64,000 nt of DNA from Halalkalibaculum roseum (GCF_011059145.1 NZ_JAALLT010000002.1:248001-312000); one strand, 5' to 3'. Counted from the first letter of the stretch, positions 41,967 to 50,767 are shown. Numbers and translations: made by a program. The notes: a model not told the origin generated them from the letters alone.

Positions 41967-42428
41967 TTAATTAACTACAACGGGGATAGGTTGGGTATCG
42001 AAGTCGGAATGACCATCATGTAAAAGCTGAAAAACAACAGAAGTGTTTCCCTGTGCCTCTCCATGAATATGGAAGGCCCATTTCCCGTCTTCGGAATGCT
42101 GTTCTACATCTGCGATGGCGGTGTTGATGTCTCTCCATTGCAGACTCAACTCTGGTTCGTCAGGCTGAAATTCATTGCCACTGTCATCCAGAAAGAAGAG
42201 GCGGATCAGTGTAGTTTCTTCCCCAGCATTTACCTCAATTTGTCCAGTCACTGAATTATCTTCATAGCGTGCAATTTCCTGCCCATTCATCTTAAGTAAG
42301 ACGCCTGCTGGTTCTGGGTGCTCTTCTTCCTCTGAACTTGCAGGATTATTGCAGGCAGTTGCAGTAATAAGAAGAACTGCCAGTGTAATAAGCAGAGTAT
42401 TGGTAGAAAATTTGTTAAATAGTTTCAT
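41967..42428 (-). CDS. His-containing lipoprotein in metal-uptake operon
   Basis: A 153-residue lipoprotein with lipobox ITATAC (Cys26). The mature chain contains EEEEHPEPAG near the start, a VTGQIEVNAGEETTLIRLFF strand pattern, WAFHIHGEAQGNTSVVFQLLHDGHSD (about residues 116-141, written in two parts: FHIHG and LLHDGHSD) and PIPVVVN. The HxH and HDGH motifs suit a metal-binding periplasmic or outer-membrane-attached chaperone for the ZnuD-like receptor encoded 48 bases downstream. I do not know a named family with certainty. Confidence 0.75.
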   Translation of the reverse strand: MKLFNKFSTNTLLITLAVLLITATACNNPASSEEEEHPEPAGVLLKMNGQEIARYEDNSVTGQIEVNAGEETTLIRLFFLDDSGNEFQPDEPELSLQWRDINTAIADVEQHSEDGKWAFHIHGEAQGNTSVVFQLLHDGHSDFDTQPIPVVVN

Positions 42429-42485
42429 AGTACTATAACTTAAATTATTGGGGATAGTTGATTGAAACAGCCTCTGGATGGTAAT

Positions 42486-42508
42486 GGATATGGATTTAGA
42501 CCATATCC
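42486..42508. repeat. Hairpin between small His/Cys gene and lipoprotein gene
   Basis: Arms GGATATGG (42486-42493) and CCATATCC (42501-42508) around ATTTAGA. It lies inside the metal-uptake operon and may be an attenuator, processing site or secondary operator. Confidence 0.45.
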
Positions 42509-42552
42509 TTCCAGATAAGGTGTTTCTGTTTACCGATGTTTAAATCTCAATG

Positions 42553-42876
42553 CTAAGCTATAGCAGGTGGGGAACGTCCTTCATCGAATCGCAGTGGAGT
42601 GTCGGGGACAAAAAGGTCGATCCGTGTATCTATTTTTGAATCAAACTCAAGTTCTGCTTTAAGATCCGCTGCGTTGGGAAAATCATTCTTAATATGATAT
42701 CCGCAAATCGGACATATCGAAATATCAGTTGTAATACAATTACCGGTGTCAGTAAAATCACCGGAATGATGCCACTGAATATGGTGATGGGAATGAAGCG
42801 TAGAAAAGGTAAGACTGCTGCCCATAAAAATGAGCATCAGAACACCAAGTACGATATGTATTTTTCTTCGTTTCAT
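42553..42876 (-). CDS. Small membrane-anchored His/Cys protein (copy 1)
   Basis: A 107-residue protein with a basic N-terminus, a hydrophobic helix (about 7-26), a His-rich stretch (LHSHHHIQWHH, residues 27-37) and the pair CPICGYH (Cys55, Cys58, His61). The end RFDEGRSPPAIA is similar to that of the 103-residue protein at 39325-39636. Same membrane-HxH-CxxC-H order in both. First gene of the metal-uptake operon. Likely a periplasmic-facing metal-binding membrane protein. Confidence 0.7.
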   Translation of the reverse strand: MKRRKIHIVLGVLMLIFMGSSLTFSTLHSHHHIQWHHSGDFTDTGNCITTDISICPICGYHIKNDFPNAADLKAELEFDSKIDTRIDLFVPDTPLRFDEGRSPPAIA

Positions 42877-42993
42877 CTTGCTGAAATTATACCAATAATT
42901 TTAACATAGCAATCGTTCAAAAGTTAAACTTTATAATAATTTTTTAGCTTCATAAACGTAAATAGTACAACTATTGGTATATCAATACTGTAG

Positions 42994-43022
42994 ATATGTA
43001 GCTATATTGAATAGCTACATAT
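42994..43022. promoter_or_regulatory. Long palindromic operator candidate between metal-uptake operon and MerA-like operon
   Basis: Perfect 12-base arms ATATGTAGCTAT (42994-43005) and ATAGCTACATAT (43011-43022) around ATTGA. It ends 23 bases before the start at 43046 and about 120 bases from the start of the divergent small His/Cys gene. Position and symmetry fit a dimeric repressor or activator controlling one or both operons. Confidence 0.6.
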
Positions 43023-43045
43023 TGAAATAACGAATCTTAACATTC

Positions 43046-43399
43046 ATGGTAGAGTTACTTGATTTATCCAAAGAGTGGTTTTTTGGCTTGGGTGCCAAAT
43101 ACGGGGTCAATCCCATTATATACGGTGCTATCTATGTAGGTGCTATTCCTTTTTTCACAGCTTCTATGGCCTGGCTGTACCGCAATTACCGCACCGATCG
43201 TTCAATAGTACTTCCTGCTATCAGCGCGGTACTATTTTTTATATCGGCGTATATTTATCTCATCATTGAAGGGGAGAATGTACCCTGGTGGGTTTATGCA
43301 ATAATGGTGATAATGGTTACTTATGGTGCTTTAGTCACTTACCGAAAAGTTCACAAGAAGATCAAAAAAATCGATCAACAAATTACTTTTGATGAGTAA
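43046..43399 (+). CDS. Small three-helix membrane protein preceding MerA-like gene
   Basis: A 117-residue protein with three hydrophobic helices (about residues 22-43, 54-73 and 79-96) and a basic C-terminal tail (KVHKKIKKID). The start of the next gene lies 8 bases before its stop, a sign of translational coupling with the flavoprotein. I do not recognise a named family. Possibly a membrane partner that supplies or accepts electrons or substrate for the oxidoreductase. Confidence 0.75.
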   Translation: MVELLDLSKEWFFGLGAKYGVNPIIYGAIYVGAIPFFTASMAWLYRNYRTDRSIVLPAISAVLFFISAYIYLIIEGENVPWWVYAIMVIMVTYGALVTYRKVHKKIKKIDQQITFDE

Positions 43400-44873
43400 C
43401 TATGACTACGATGCTGTAGTAATCGGAGGGGGTTCAGCCGGATTGACGGCTTCCGGCATTGCTGCAAATTTTGGAGCCAAAACTATGATGATTGAGCGTG
43501 AACGACTGGGCGGTGACTGTACCTGGTCGGGATGCGTGCCCAGTAAAGCCCTGCTGAAAGCGGCCAAGGTAGCACATCAAATTCGCAAAGCAGGTAACTA
43601 TGGATTGATTGATAGCGAACCGGATATCAATTTCAGCAAGCTTATCAAACATGTCCATGAAATCAGAGATGATGTTTACCGGGAGGCTGATGCTCCGGAA
43701 ATCTATGAGGAGATGGGGATTGATGTGGTAGAAGGCATGGCCTACTTTACCGATAATCATTCCATAAATATTGAGCTTCAAAGTGGTGAGACAAAGGTGG
43801 TAACCTCAAAGTATTTCTTCATCTGTACCGGTGGGAGCCCGTATATACCACCTATCTCAGGAATTGAGGAGGCTAACTACCTGACAAATGAATCACTGTT
43901 TGAGATAGAAGAGCTCCCCCGGGACCTCATCATTATCGGAGCCGGACCGATCGGTACCGAAATGGCCCAGGCAATGAACAGACTTGGATCGAAAGTTACG
44001 GTCATTGATATGGCCGATAGAATCATGGTCAATGATGATGCAGAACTCGCTGAAATGCTGCATCAAAGGCTGAAAGAGGAGGGTATACAGTATGTTCTCG
44101 AAGCAGAGGTTGGTTCAGTCAGACAAGAGAATGGTAATATTGAGGTAAGGCTTTCACAGAGTGGAGAAGAGAGGGTGATTACCGGCACGTCCTTGTTGAT
44201 GGCTACGGGACGTGCTCCAAATGTAGCTACCTTGAATCTGGAAGCTGCAGAGGTAAGCTACAGCAGGAAAGGAATTGAAGTAAATGATAAATGCCGGACG
44301 AACAAATCACATATCTATGCCTGTGGTGATGTGACCGGTGGATACCAGTTTACTCACATGTCGGAGCATACGGCAAAAATAGCCGTAACCAATGCCCTGT
44401 TAAAAGTACCCATGAAAGTGGATAAAGACCACATCACCTGGTGCACCTTCACCGATCCGGAGCTTGGTCAGGTAGGAGCTACGGAAAAACAGCTTTTGGA
44501 AAAAGGAGAGGAGTTTGAAACCTATCGTTTCCCATATCATAAAATAGACCGGGCGGTTACTGAATCGGAAGGAGAAGGTATGATTAAGGTTCACGCCAAA
44601 AAGTGGAATGGCAAGATCTTGGGAGTATCTGTGGTAGGCACCAACGCCGGCGAGATGATTTCAGAATATGCCGTAGCCATGAAGAATAGTATTACACTTC
44701 GAAACCTTGCAGATACCATTCATCCCTACCCAACCTACGGGCTGGGCGCGAGGCGTGCGGCTGACCAGTGGTACATCAAGAACCAGTCGGAGTGGCAGGT
44801 TAAACTCATCAAAAAGGTCTTCGGCTACCGGGGTGAGATACCAGATTTTAGCGATCCCGACCGCATTGTTTAG
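43392..44873 (+). CDS. MerA-like FAD/NAD(P) disulfide oxidoreductase
   Basis: A 493-residue class I pyridine nucleotide-disulfide oxidoreductase. FAD motif VVIGGGSAGL (9-18), redox pair GGDCTWSGCVPSKALL (Cys43 and Cys48), NAD(P) motif IIIGAGPIGTEMAQ, ATGRAPN, and the C-terminal HPYPTYGLGARRAADQW. The CTWSGC spacing is that of the mercuric-reductase-like group rather than lipoamide dehydrogenase (usually CLNxGC). There is no N-terminal HMA domain and no C-terminal Cys pair, so true mercury reduction is doubtful. ATG at 43392 preferred to a TTG three bases upstream. Confidence 0.85.
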   Translation: MSNYDYDAVVIGGGSAGLTASGIAANFGAKTMMIERERLGGDCTWSGCVPSKALLKAAKVAHQIRKAGNYGLIDSEPDINFSKLIKHVHEIRDDVYREADAPEIYEEMGIDVVEGMAYFTDNHSINIELQSGETKVVTSKYFFICTGGSPYIPPISGIEEANYLTNESLFEIEELPRDLIIIGAGPIGTEMAQAMNRLGSKVTVIDMADRIMVNDDAELAEMLHQRLKEEGIQYVLEAEVGSVRQENGNIEVRLSQSGEERVITGTSLLMATGRAPNVATLNLEAAEVSYSRKGIEVNDKCRTNKSHIYACGDVTGGYQFTHMSEHTAKIAVTNALLKVPMKVDKDHITWCTFTDPELGQVGATEKQLLEKGEEFETYRFPYHKIDRAVTESEGEGMIKVHAKKWNGKILGVSVVGTNAGEMISEYAVAMKNSITLRNLADTIHPYPTYGLGARRAADQWYIKNQSEWQVKLIKKVFGYRGEIPDFSDPDRIV

Positions 44874-44994
44874 GGTTTTGCCGAAGATCGGCACAGATTT
44901 TTAAAAGAATCTTGTCCACTCTTCAAATTTTGCCTTTTAGACTTGCTAACAGCTGTGCTAAGCGCCCACGAATATTTACTCTTTACTCTTCTAC

Positions 44995-45011
44995 CCGCTC
45001 TGCGGTCGACG
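44995..45011. repeat. GCGGTCGACG repeat, copy 1
   Basis: The 17-mer CCGCTCTGCGGTCGACG matches 45477-45493 at 16 of 17 positions. It is in the same gene-poor interval. Origin unknown. Confidence 0.5.
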
Positions 45012-45050
45012 CTGCCCTATACGCTCTGCGTATATTCCTATATCAACTAT

Positions 45051-45218
45051 TTAGAAGTATGCCCTATAGAATAGAAAAAGGCTCACACATAGAATAACAA
45101 CACCTATCCAAAACATATACTTGCTGTCGATCCAGCTTGTCTTGTTGTACCTGTGATTCACAAAAGCATACATGAAGAAACCGACCGCCATACCGAGTAT
45201 GAGTGCTGCTATGGTCAT
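45051..45218 (-). CDS. Small two-helix membrane protein, 55 residues
   Basis: A minus-strand frame from ATG at 45216-45218 to TAA at 45051-45053. It encodes 55 residues starting MTIAALILGMAVGFFMYAFV, a hydrophilic middle (NHRYNKTSWIDSK) and a second hydrophobic segment YMFWIGVVILCVSLFLFY. The clear two-helix pattern in an otherwise gene-free stretch supports a real gene. Ribosome-binding signal is weak. No family recognised. Confidence 0.55.
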   Translation of the reverse strand: MTIAALILGMAVGFFMYAFVNHRYNKTSWIDSKYMFWIGVVILCVSLFLFYRAYF

Positions 45219-45550
45219 TGTATTATTCTAAATTTAGTGTGTTCTATATACCTGCTTCGGGCCTGTAATGGTAAATCTGCTTATCAACCTAAAACTACAA
45301 TATATTTATCTCATTTGAGAGAGTTCCTAATGCCTTGACCCAATACTGAAGTGTAGTGGGAAGTTCTCATCAGGAATATTTCGATCTTAACCAATCTACC
45401 GCTTGGCGGGAACAGCCTGCGTCGCCATGGAGCAATGGCTAAGACACAAATTTATTTGAATATGCCGCACATCGATCCGCTTTGCGGTCGACGAAGACTC
45501 GGACGCTCTACGTTCAATCTCACTATATAAACCAACTAAATCCTCAAAAA
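45219..45550. other. Gene-free stretch
   Basis: About 330 bases before the sucD terminator. Apart from the second GCGGTCGACG repeat (45477-45493) I see no gene, RNA or regulatory element here. Confidence 0.5.
45477..45493. repeat. GCGGTCGACG repeat, copy 2
   Basis: CCGCTTTGCGGTCGACG, one mismatch from copy 1 at 44995-45011. Confidence 0.5.
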
Positions 45551-45588
45551 ATAAAAAAGCCTTCCACCCAAAAAGGGAAGAAGGCTTT
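45545..45588 (-). terminator. Rho-independent terminator of sucD
   Basis: On the minus strand the stem AAAGCCTTC (45588-45580) pairs with GAAGGCTTT (45564-45556), with an inner CCC/GGG pairing, and is followed by a T-rich tract TTTATTTTTT. It starts 20 bases after the sucD stop codon. Confidence 0.9.
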
Positions 45589-45607
45589 AAAATAATTGCC
45601 TCAAAAC

Positions 45608-46483
45608 TTAGGCGGTTTTCATCATCTTCTTCAGAGTGACTCCGATTTCGGCCGGACTGTCTACCACGGTTACGCCGGCATCCCTGAGCGCTTTCTTCTT
45701 ATCTTCGGCAGAACCCTGTCCGCCGGAAATAATGGCGCCGGCATGTCCCATCCTTCGGCCCGGAGGTGCAGTACTTCCTGCGATAAAGGCTACAACCGGT
45801 TTGTTTACATGCTCTTCAATATAAGCGGCTGCTTCCTCTTCGGCGCTACCGCCAATTTCACCGATCAAAACGATGGCATCGGTGTCTGGATCTTCCTGGA
45901 AAAGTTTGACGGCATCTGTGTGCGTCGTACCGATAACCGGGTCACCTCCGATTCCAATTGCAGTGCTCTGTCCAAGATTCTCTTTGGTAAGCTGGTCAAC
46001 TGCTTCATAGGTAAGCGTACCGGAACGTGAAATGAGTCCGACATTACCGGGTGTGAAAATACTGCCGGGCATAATACCGATCTTGGCTTCACCGGGAGTG
46101 ATAACACCGGGACAATTAGGTCCAACCAGCGTTGCTCCATGGCTGTTGACAATTTGCTTGGCTGTAATCATGTCATTCACAGGAATTCCCTCTGTGATAC
46201 AAATGATTACTTCAATGCCGGCAAACGCCGCTTCCGAAATAGCATCTCCTGCAAAAGCAGGCGGTACAAAAATTACGGAAGTATTGGCTCCTTCCTGTTC
46301 CACTGCATCGGCTACCGTATTAAAAACAGGAACCCCCAAATGTTTCTGGCCGCCTTTACCGGGTGTTACACCGCCGACGACATTTGTGCCGTATTCAATC
46401 ATTTGCTCGGTATGAAAGCTGCCTTCGCTTCCGGTTATACCTTGCACTACCAATCGAGTATCTTTTCCAACGAGAACGCTCAT
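45608..46483 (-). CDS. sucD: Succinyl-CoA ligase, alpha subunit
   Basis: A 291-residue protein. The CoA-binding N-terminus ([20 protein letters not shown]), the [10 protein letters not shown] segment and the phospho-histidine region [13 protein letters not shown] (His near residue 249) are diagnostic of SucD. It converts succinyl-CoA to succinate with ATP or GTP synthesis in the TCA cycle, as an alpha/beta complex. The beta-subunit gene sucC is not in the window, so the two are unlinked here. Transcribed alone with its own terminator. Confidence 0.94.
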   Translation of the reverse strand: MSVLVGKDTRLVVQGITGSEGSFHTEQMIEYGTNVVGGVTPGKGGQKHLGVPVFNTVADAVEQEGANTSVIFVPPAFAGDAISEAAFAGIEVIICITEGIPVNDMITAKQIVNSHGATLVGPNCPGVITPGEAKIGIMPGSIFTPGNVGLISRSGTLTYEAVDQLTKENLGQSTAIGIGGDPVIGTTHTDAVKLFQEDPDTDAIVLIGEIGGSAEEEAAAYIEEHVNKPVVAFIAGSTAPPGRRMGHAGAIISGGQGSAEDKKKALRDAGVTVVDSPAEIGVTLKKMMKTA

Positions 46484-46631
46484 TTCGACAATATTCTAGG
46501 TTGAATTTCTTGTTTCTTAGTCGCTCGGAATATAGCCACATCAGCATGATTTGCCAAAGAGAGAACACAGATTTACCCTGATTAAATTTTGATGATCGGT
46601 TCTACTACTACTTATGTACTTTCAATCATGA

Positions 46632-46732
46632 AGAATACAGAATTCAGAATCCGGCACGGTGTATCCAACTTCCAATTTCCAACTACCAACCTCCAGAAAT
46701 AGTAGGTGAATCTCTTCCGGAATTCTGTTATC
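46632..46732. repeat. AGAATACAGAATTC element, copy 1 (dnaG leader)
   Basis: Starts with AGAATACAGAATTCAG (46632-46647) and ends with an imperfect inverse, GGAATTCTGTTAT (46719-46731), about 11 bases before the dnaG start codon. A related element with perfect ends is at 61999-62090. Looks like a mobile palindromic repeat that now forms part of the dnaG leader. Confidence 0.55.
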
Positions 46733-46743
46733 ATTTCATAGCT

Positions 46744-48768
46744 ATGAGTACCATGATCCCCGATGAAAAAAAGGAAGAAGTTCGAGAGGCGGCTGATATC
46801 GTCGAGGTGGTCGGAGACTACGTCAAACTGAAACGGTCGGGCCGCAGCTGGAAAGGCCTGTGTCCTTTTCATGACGAAAAAACACCCTCTTTTCATGTTA
46901 CGCCTGATCTGGGTATCTACAAGTGCTTCGGATGCGGGGAGTCTGGAGATGTTTTTAATTTTGTTATGGATATGGAGGGGGTGGGATTCGTCGAGGCGAT
47001 GCGTTCCCTAGCTGATCGGTACGGGGTATCGCTTCCAAAAGAGGAAGATCCTGAGTTTGATGAGGAGCACCACCTTCGGGAAGGTATTTACCACGCCCTG
47101 CGCTATGCCGGTGTATTCTTTCATCGCCACCTCATGGAATCGGATGCCGCAGAAGATGCCCGCCAGTACCTGGTCAATCGTGGTTACAACCATAAAATCA
47201 TCAAAAAGTACGGCCTGGGCTATGCTCCCAACGATGGAGATAAGCTCTACCGCATGGCCATAGATTCCGGTTTAAATGAACAGTACCTGCTCGAAGCCGG
47301 GCTGGCCAAACCCAGCCAAAGGGGGGATGGATTTTATGATACTTTCAGGGGACGACTTATGTTTCCGATATTTAATCCATCGGGAAAAGTCATTGCTTTT
47401 GCAGGACGTGTACTCGGGAATGAGAAAACGGCAAAATATATCAACTCTCCCCAGACCAAAGTGTACAACAAAAGTGAGGTACTTTACGGAGTTAATTTTG
47501 CCAAGAATGAAATCAGAAAGACCGATGAAGTCATTTTGGTTGAAGGTTATACCGATGTGATCTCTCTCCAGCAAAATGATATACTTAATGTAGCTGCCTC
47601 TAGCGGGACCTCATTGACTCCTCAGCAGATGAAAATACTTCACAGGTACGGTGAAGTGATTACCATGATCTATGATTCAGACTCTGCCGGACAAGCAGCC
47701 ATGAAGCGGGGAATCAATATCGCTCTGGAAGAGGGCATGGACGTCAAGCTGTTGGAGCTTCCCGAAGGTGAAGACCCCGACTCATTTATTCGCCAGTTTG
47801 GCAAGGAGTCGTTTCTTGACTTGAAAAAAGAGGAGTCCGAAGATTTTCTTTCCTACCTGATTCACAAAGCCCAGCGGGAGGGAAAGCTCGACGACCCTTC
47901 GCAGAAAAAGAGGGTGATATCCGAAGCGCTGGAAAGTATAGCTCATATGCCGGATAAGGTATCCCGGGAAACCTATGTGCAGCACCTGAATGGATTGGTT
48001 AAAGTGGGAGACCGGGCGCTATTTGAGGAACTTGGTAAAATACTGCAGGACCTGCAGCAGCAGAAAGACCGGGCTAAGCGAAGGCAAAAACGACAGGCCG
48101 AGCGGGAAGCAAAGCAGCAACAGCAGCAGATGCAGGCTCCCGATCACCATACACGCGCTTTTGACGATCAAATGCGGAATCAGCCCGTGAAACGCGAACC
48201 GGAACCTCCCAAAAAGCGTCCTAATTACGAAAAGGAACTCATCCGTCTAATGCTCATTTACGGACGGGATATGATCGATTATATCGGTTCACTTTGCAAT
48301 GAGCAGCAGTTTGAAGATAAGGAGCTGCGTTCCTTTTATGAGGACATCATTGACAGGTTCAAGGAAGAAGAACCTGTCAATGTAGAAGCCTATGCCGACC
48401 GTGAACATCCCTATCCCAAACTGGTGGGAGAAATCGTGCTAGAGGAACATACCGTAAGCGAGCGCCATCACGAAAAAATCGGCATACAGTATAAACGAGA
48501 TAAGAATCCATACCTGACTGCAAAAGGAGCCCTTAAAGCACTGAAGATTCATCACCTTGATCGCTTGCAGGTTGATCTTTATGAGCGATATAACAAAGCC
48601 GAAGGCGATGAGAGACGGGAAGTGATGAAGGCGATGAAAGAGGCGGGAAGGCAGCGAACTATGCTGCAGCAGTCGCACCTGGATGAACTTTTTCCGGATC
48701 CCGATTCCGAACATGCCAAAGAAGTATCCGAGAAAGTTTTTCAGTATAAAATGAAACACGAAAAATAA
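46744..48768 (+). CDS. dnaG: DNA primase
   Basis: A 674-residue primase that makes RNA primers at the replication fork. The zinc-binding N-terminus has CPFHDEKTPSFHV and YKCFGCGESGDVF (Cys40, His43, Cys61, Cys64). The RNA-polymerase core includes FRGRLMFPIFNPSGKVIAFAG and the TOPRIM motif VILVEGYTDVISL (about residues 263-275), followed by YDSDSAGQAA. A Gln/Lys-rich linker (about 437-465) separates the helicase-binding C-terminal domain. Start at MSTMIPDEKK; the leader carries a repeat element. Followed 12 bases later by a site-2 protease gene. Confidence 0.95.
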   Translation: MSTMIPDEKKEEVREAADIVEVVGDYVKLKRSGRSWKGLCPFHDEKTPSFHVTPDLGIYKCFGCGESGDVFNFVMDMEGVGFVEAMRSLADRYGVSLPKEEDPEFDEEHHLREGIYHALRYAGVFFHRHLMESDAAEDARQYLVNRGYNHKIIKKYGLGYAPNDGDKLYRMAIDSGLNEQYLLEAGLAKPSQRGDGFYDTFRGRLMFPIFNPSGKVIAFAGRVLGNEKTAKYINSPQTKVYNKSEVLYGVNFAKNEIRKTDEVILVEGYTDVISLQQNDILNVAASSGTSLTPQQMKILHRYGEVITMIYDSDSAGQAAMKRGINIALEEGMDVKLLELPEGEDPDSFIRQFGKESFLDLKKEESEDFLSYLIHKAQREGKLDDPSQKKRVISEALESIAHMPDKVSRETYVQHLNGLVKVGDRALFEELGKILQDLQQQKDRAKRRQKRQAEREAKQQQQQMQAPDHHTRAFDDQMRNQPVKREPEPPKKRPNYEKELIRLMLIYGRDMIDYIGSLCNEQQFEDKELRSFYEDIIDRFKEEEPVNVEAYADREHPYPKLVGEIVLEEHTVSERHHEKIGIQYKRDKNPYLTAKGALKALKIHHLDRLQVDLYERYNKAEGDERREVMKAMKEAGRQRTMLQQSHLDELFPDPDSEHAKEVSEKVFQYKMKHEK

Positions 48769-48780
48769 ATAACCGGGTCA

Positions 48781-49875
48781 GTGAAAAGCTCTTTGCAACT
48801 GGGAACCTATGCGGGCATTAAAGTTCAGATTCACTGGACCTTCTGGCTTCTTATTGTTTGGATCGTACTTCGTGAACTCTTTATGGGCAATTCTGTTGGT
48901 TCCATGTTGTGGAGCAGTGCGTTTATCGGGTTGCTCTTTTTATGCGTGGTTTTTCATGAATTCGGACATGCCCTTACGGCGCGGAGATTCGGGATAAACA
49001 CAGAAAAAATTACGTTGCTACCCATCGGGGGTGTGGCCAATCTTGAGGATATGCCGGAAGATCCAAAGCAGGAATTGCTGGTAGCTATTGCAGGTCCGCT
49101 GGTGAATGTTGCCATTGCGCTGATACTCTACCCGCTGGTGCCCCTGGAAAATTATCTTAATCGTTCACCGGAGGAGTTGGAACAGGCTTTAAGTACCATT
49201 CAGGCATCCAACATGCTTTTTTATCTGTTCTCGGCAAATATCATGCTGGTTCTGTTTAACCTGCTCCCGGCGTTTCCCATGGATGGGGGACGGGTCTTGC
49301 GGGCACTGCTTTCCATGAAAATGAACCGGGTCATGGCTACCAAGATCGCATCCGGTGTCGGACAGTTTTTGGCAATGATTTTCTTTTTTATCGGCATCTT
49401 CTACAATCCCATTCTCTTGCTTATTGCCATATTTGTGTTTTTCGGTGCCCAGGCGGAAAGCAGCATGATACAGAACATCGATTTACTGGAGGGCTACAAA
49501 GTAAAAGATGCCATGATGACCGATATCACCATAGTTGAACCCAATGACACCCTGCAGGATATGGTGAATGTTATCATATCGGGAGCAGAGAAGAATTTCA
49601 TTGTGGCAGAAAATGATGAGCCGGTAGGTGTGCTGTATCAGAATGAATTGATACATAGCATACAAAATCATCGTAGGGATACCCCGGTTCGGGAAGTCAT
49701 GACTGAAGATTACGGATCTGTACAGATTGACGAGGATCTCAATTCTATATTCCGAAAAATCCGTCAACATAAACGCTCATTCTTTCCGGTTCTGGACGGT
49801 GATAAAGTAGCTGGTTCTATTGATATGGAAAATATAAACGAATTCATCACTATCCAAGCCATGCCTAATTATTGA
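48781..49875 (+). CDS. Site-2 protease (M50) with CBS domain pair
   Basis: A 364-residue intramembrane metalloprotease starting at GTG. VFHEFGHALTARRFG holds His59, Glu60 and His63, and NLLPAFPMDGGRVLRALL holds the third zinc ligand Asp168. Six or so membrane segments are followed by two CBS domains (about 240-295 and 305-360; VKDAMMTDITIVEPNDTLQD, VREVMTEDYGSVQIDEDL). CBS domains usually sense adenine nucleotides. The family cleaves membrane-bound regulators. It lies 12 bases after dnaG, so it may be co-transcribed. Confidence 0.9.
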   Translation: MKSSLQLGTYAGIKVQIHWTFWLLIVWIVLRELFMGNSVGSMLWSSAFIGLLFLCVVFHEFGHALTARRFGINTEKITLLPIGGVANLEDMPEDPKQELLVAIAGPLVNVAIALILYPLVPLENYLNRSPEELEQALSTIQASNMLFYLFSANIMLVLFNLLPAFPMDGGRVLRALLSMKMNRVMATKIASGVGQFLAMIFFFIGIFYNPILLLIAIFVFFGAQAESSMIQNIDLLEGYKVKDAMMTDITIVEPNDTLQDMVNVIISGAEKNFIVAENDEPVGVLYQNELIHSIQNHRRDTPVREVMTEDYGSVQIDEDLNSIFRKIRQHKRSFFPVLDGDKVAGSIDMENINEFITIQAMPNY

Positions 49876-49931
49876 AACCCGCCTAATTGAAACACTAATT
49901 TTCACTCTCTATTGACAGGACCAAAAAAGTA

Positions 49932-50744
49932 ATGGCTGAATATTCTGAAGAACTGAAAATTGCCAAAAAAGCGGCTGGTAAAGCATCTGAAATTATCAAA
50001 GAATTTCGTGACAACCACAATTTCGAAATAAATTTCAAAGGGAAAAATGATCTGGTAACCGATGCGGATCTTGCCGCTGAAGAGATGATTCTGAGTATCA
50101 TCAGGGATGCGTTTCCGGATGATCGCATTCTGGCCGAAGAAAGCTCTACTCAGAAGGTACTGCCGGAAGAGCGGACCTGGTTGGTAGATCCTATTGACGG
50201 TACAACCAATTTTGCGCACGGTTTTCCTGTATTTTGCGTCTCAATAGCTCTTTGGGAAAAACAGGAAGCACGCATGGGACTTATTCTTGAGGTTAATAAG
50301 CAGGAATATTTTCATGCTATAAAAGGTAAGGGTGCCTATTTAAATAATGATCCTATTCACGTTTCCTCGATTGAAGATTCACAATACTCAATGATCGGGA
50401 CCGGTTTTCCCTACAATGATTTAAGCTTACTGCAGAACTACCTGAGAATTTTCGAATGGTTGCTGCACCGAACTCAGGGAGTGCGAAGACCTGGAGCTGC
50501 TTCCTATGACCTCTGTTGTGTGGCTGCCGGAAGATTTGACGGGTTTTATGAATATGCACTCAATCCGTGGGATGTAGGCGCTGCCGGATTACTGGTACAG
50601 GAGGCCGGCGGTAAAGTCACCGATTGGCAGGGAGGCAGCAACTGGCTTTTCGGCAGACGGATTGTAGCAGGGAATCCCGAGATTCATGACTTTTTAATCA
50701 AAGCCATCCGTGAGCATTTCACTGAAGCTGAGATTAAAGGCTGA
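49932..50744 (+). CDS. Inositol monophosphatase family protein
   Basis: A 270-residue magnesium-dependent phosphatase with LVTDADLAAEEMI, ILAEESS, the metal motif VDPIDGTTNFAHG (about residues 84-96) and the second motif NPWDVGAAGLLVQEAGG (about 213-229). Matches SuhB/CysQ-type inositol monophosphatases. In bacteria these act on myo-inositol 1-phosphate, other sugar phosphates or as the SuhB rRNA-transcription factor. Which applies here cannot be told. Confidence 0.88.
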   Translation: MAEYSEELKIAKKAAGKASEIIKEFRDNHNFEINFKGKNDLVTDADLAAEEMILSIIRDAFPDDRILAEESSTQKVLPEERTWLVDPIDGTTNFAHGFPVFCVSIALWEKQEARMGLILEVNKQEYFHAIKGKGAYLNNDPIHVSSIEDSQYSMIGTGFPYNDLSLLQNYLRIFEWLLHRTQGVRRPGAASYDLCCVAAGRFDGFYEYALNPWDVGAAGLLVQEAGGKVTDWQGGSNWLFGRRIVAGNPEIHDFLIKAIREHFTEAEIKG

Positions 50745-50767
50745 ATTTGAGACGTTTACCGTTTAAC

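Noticed and set aside
44912-45097. Plus-strand frame of about 61 codons starting MSTLQILPF
   Set aside because: Composition unlike neighbouring proteins, no family, and it overlaps the repeat and the better-supported minus-strand small gene.
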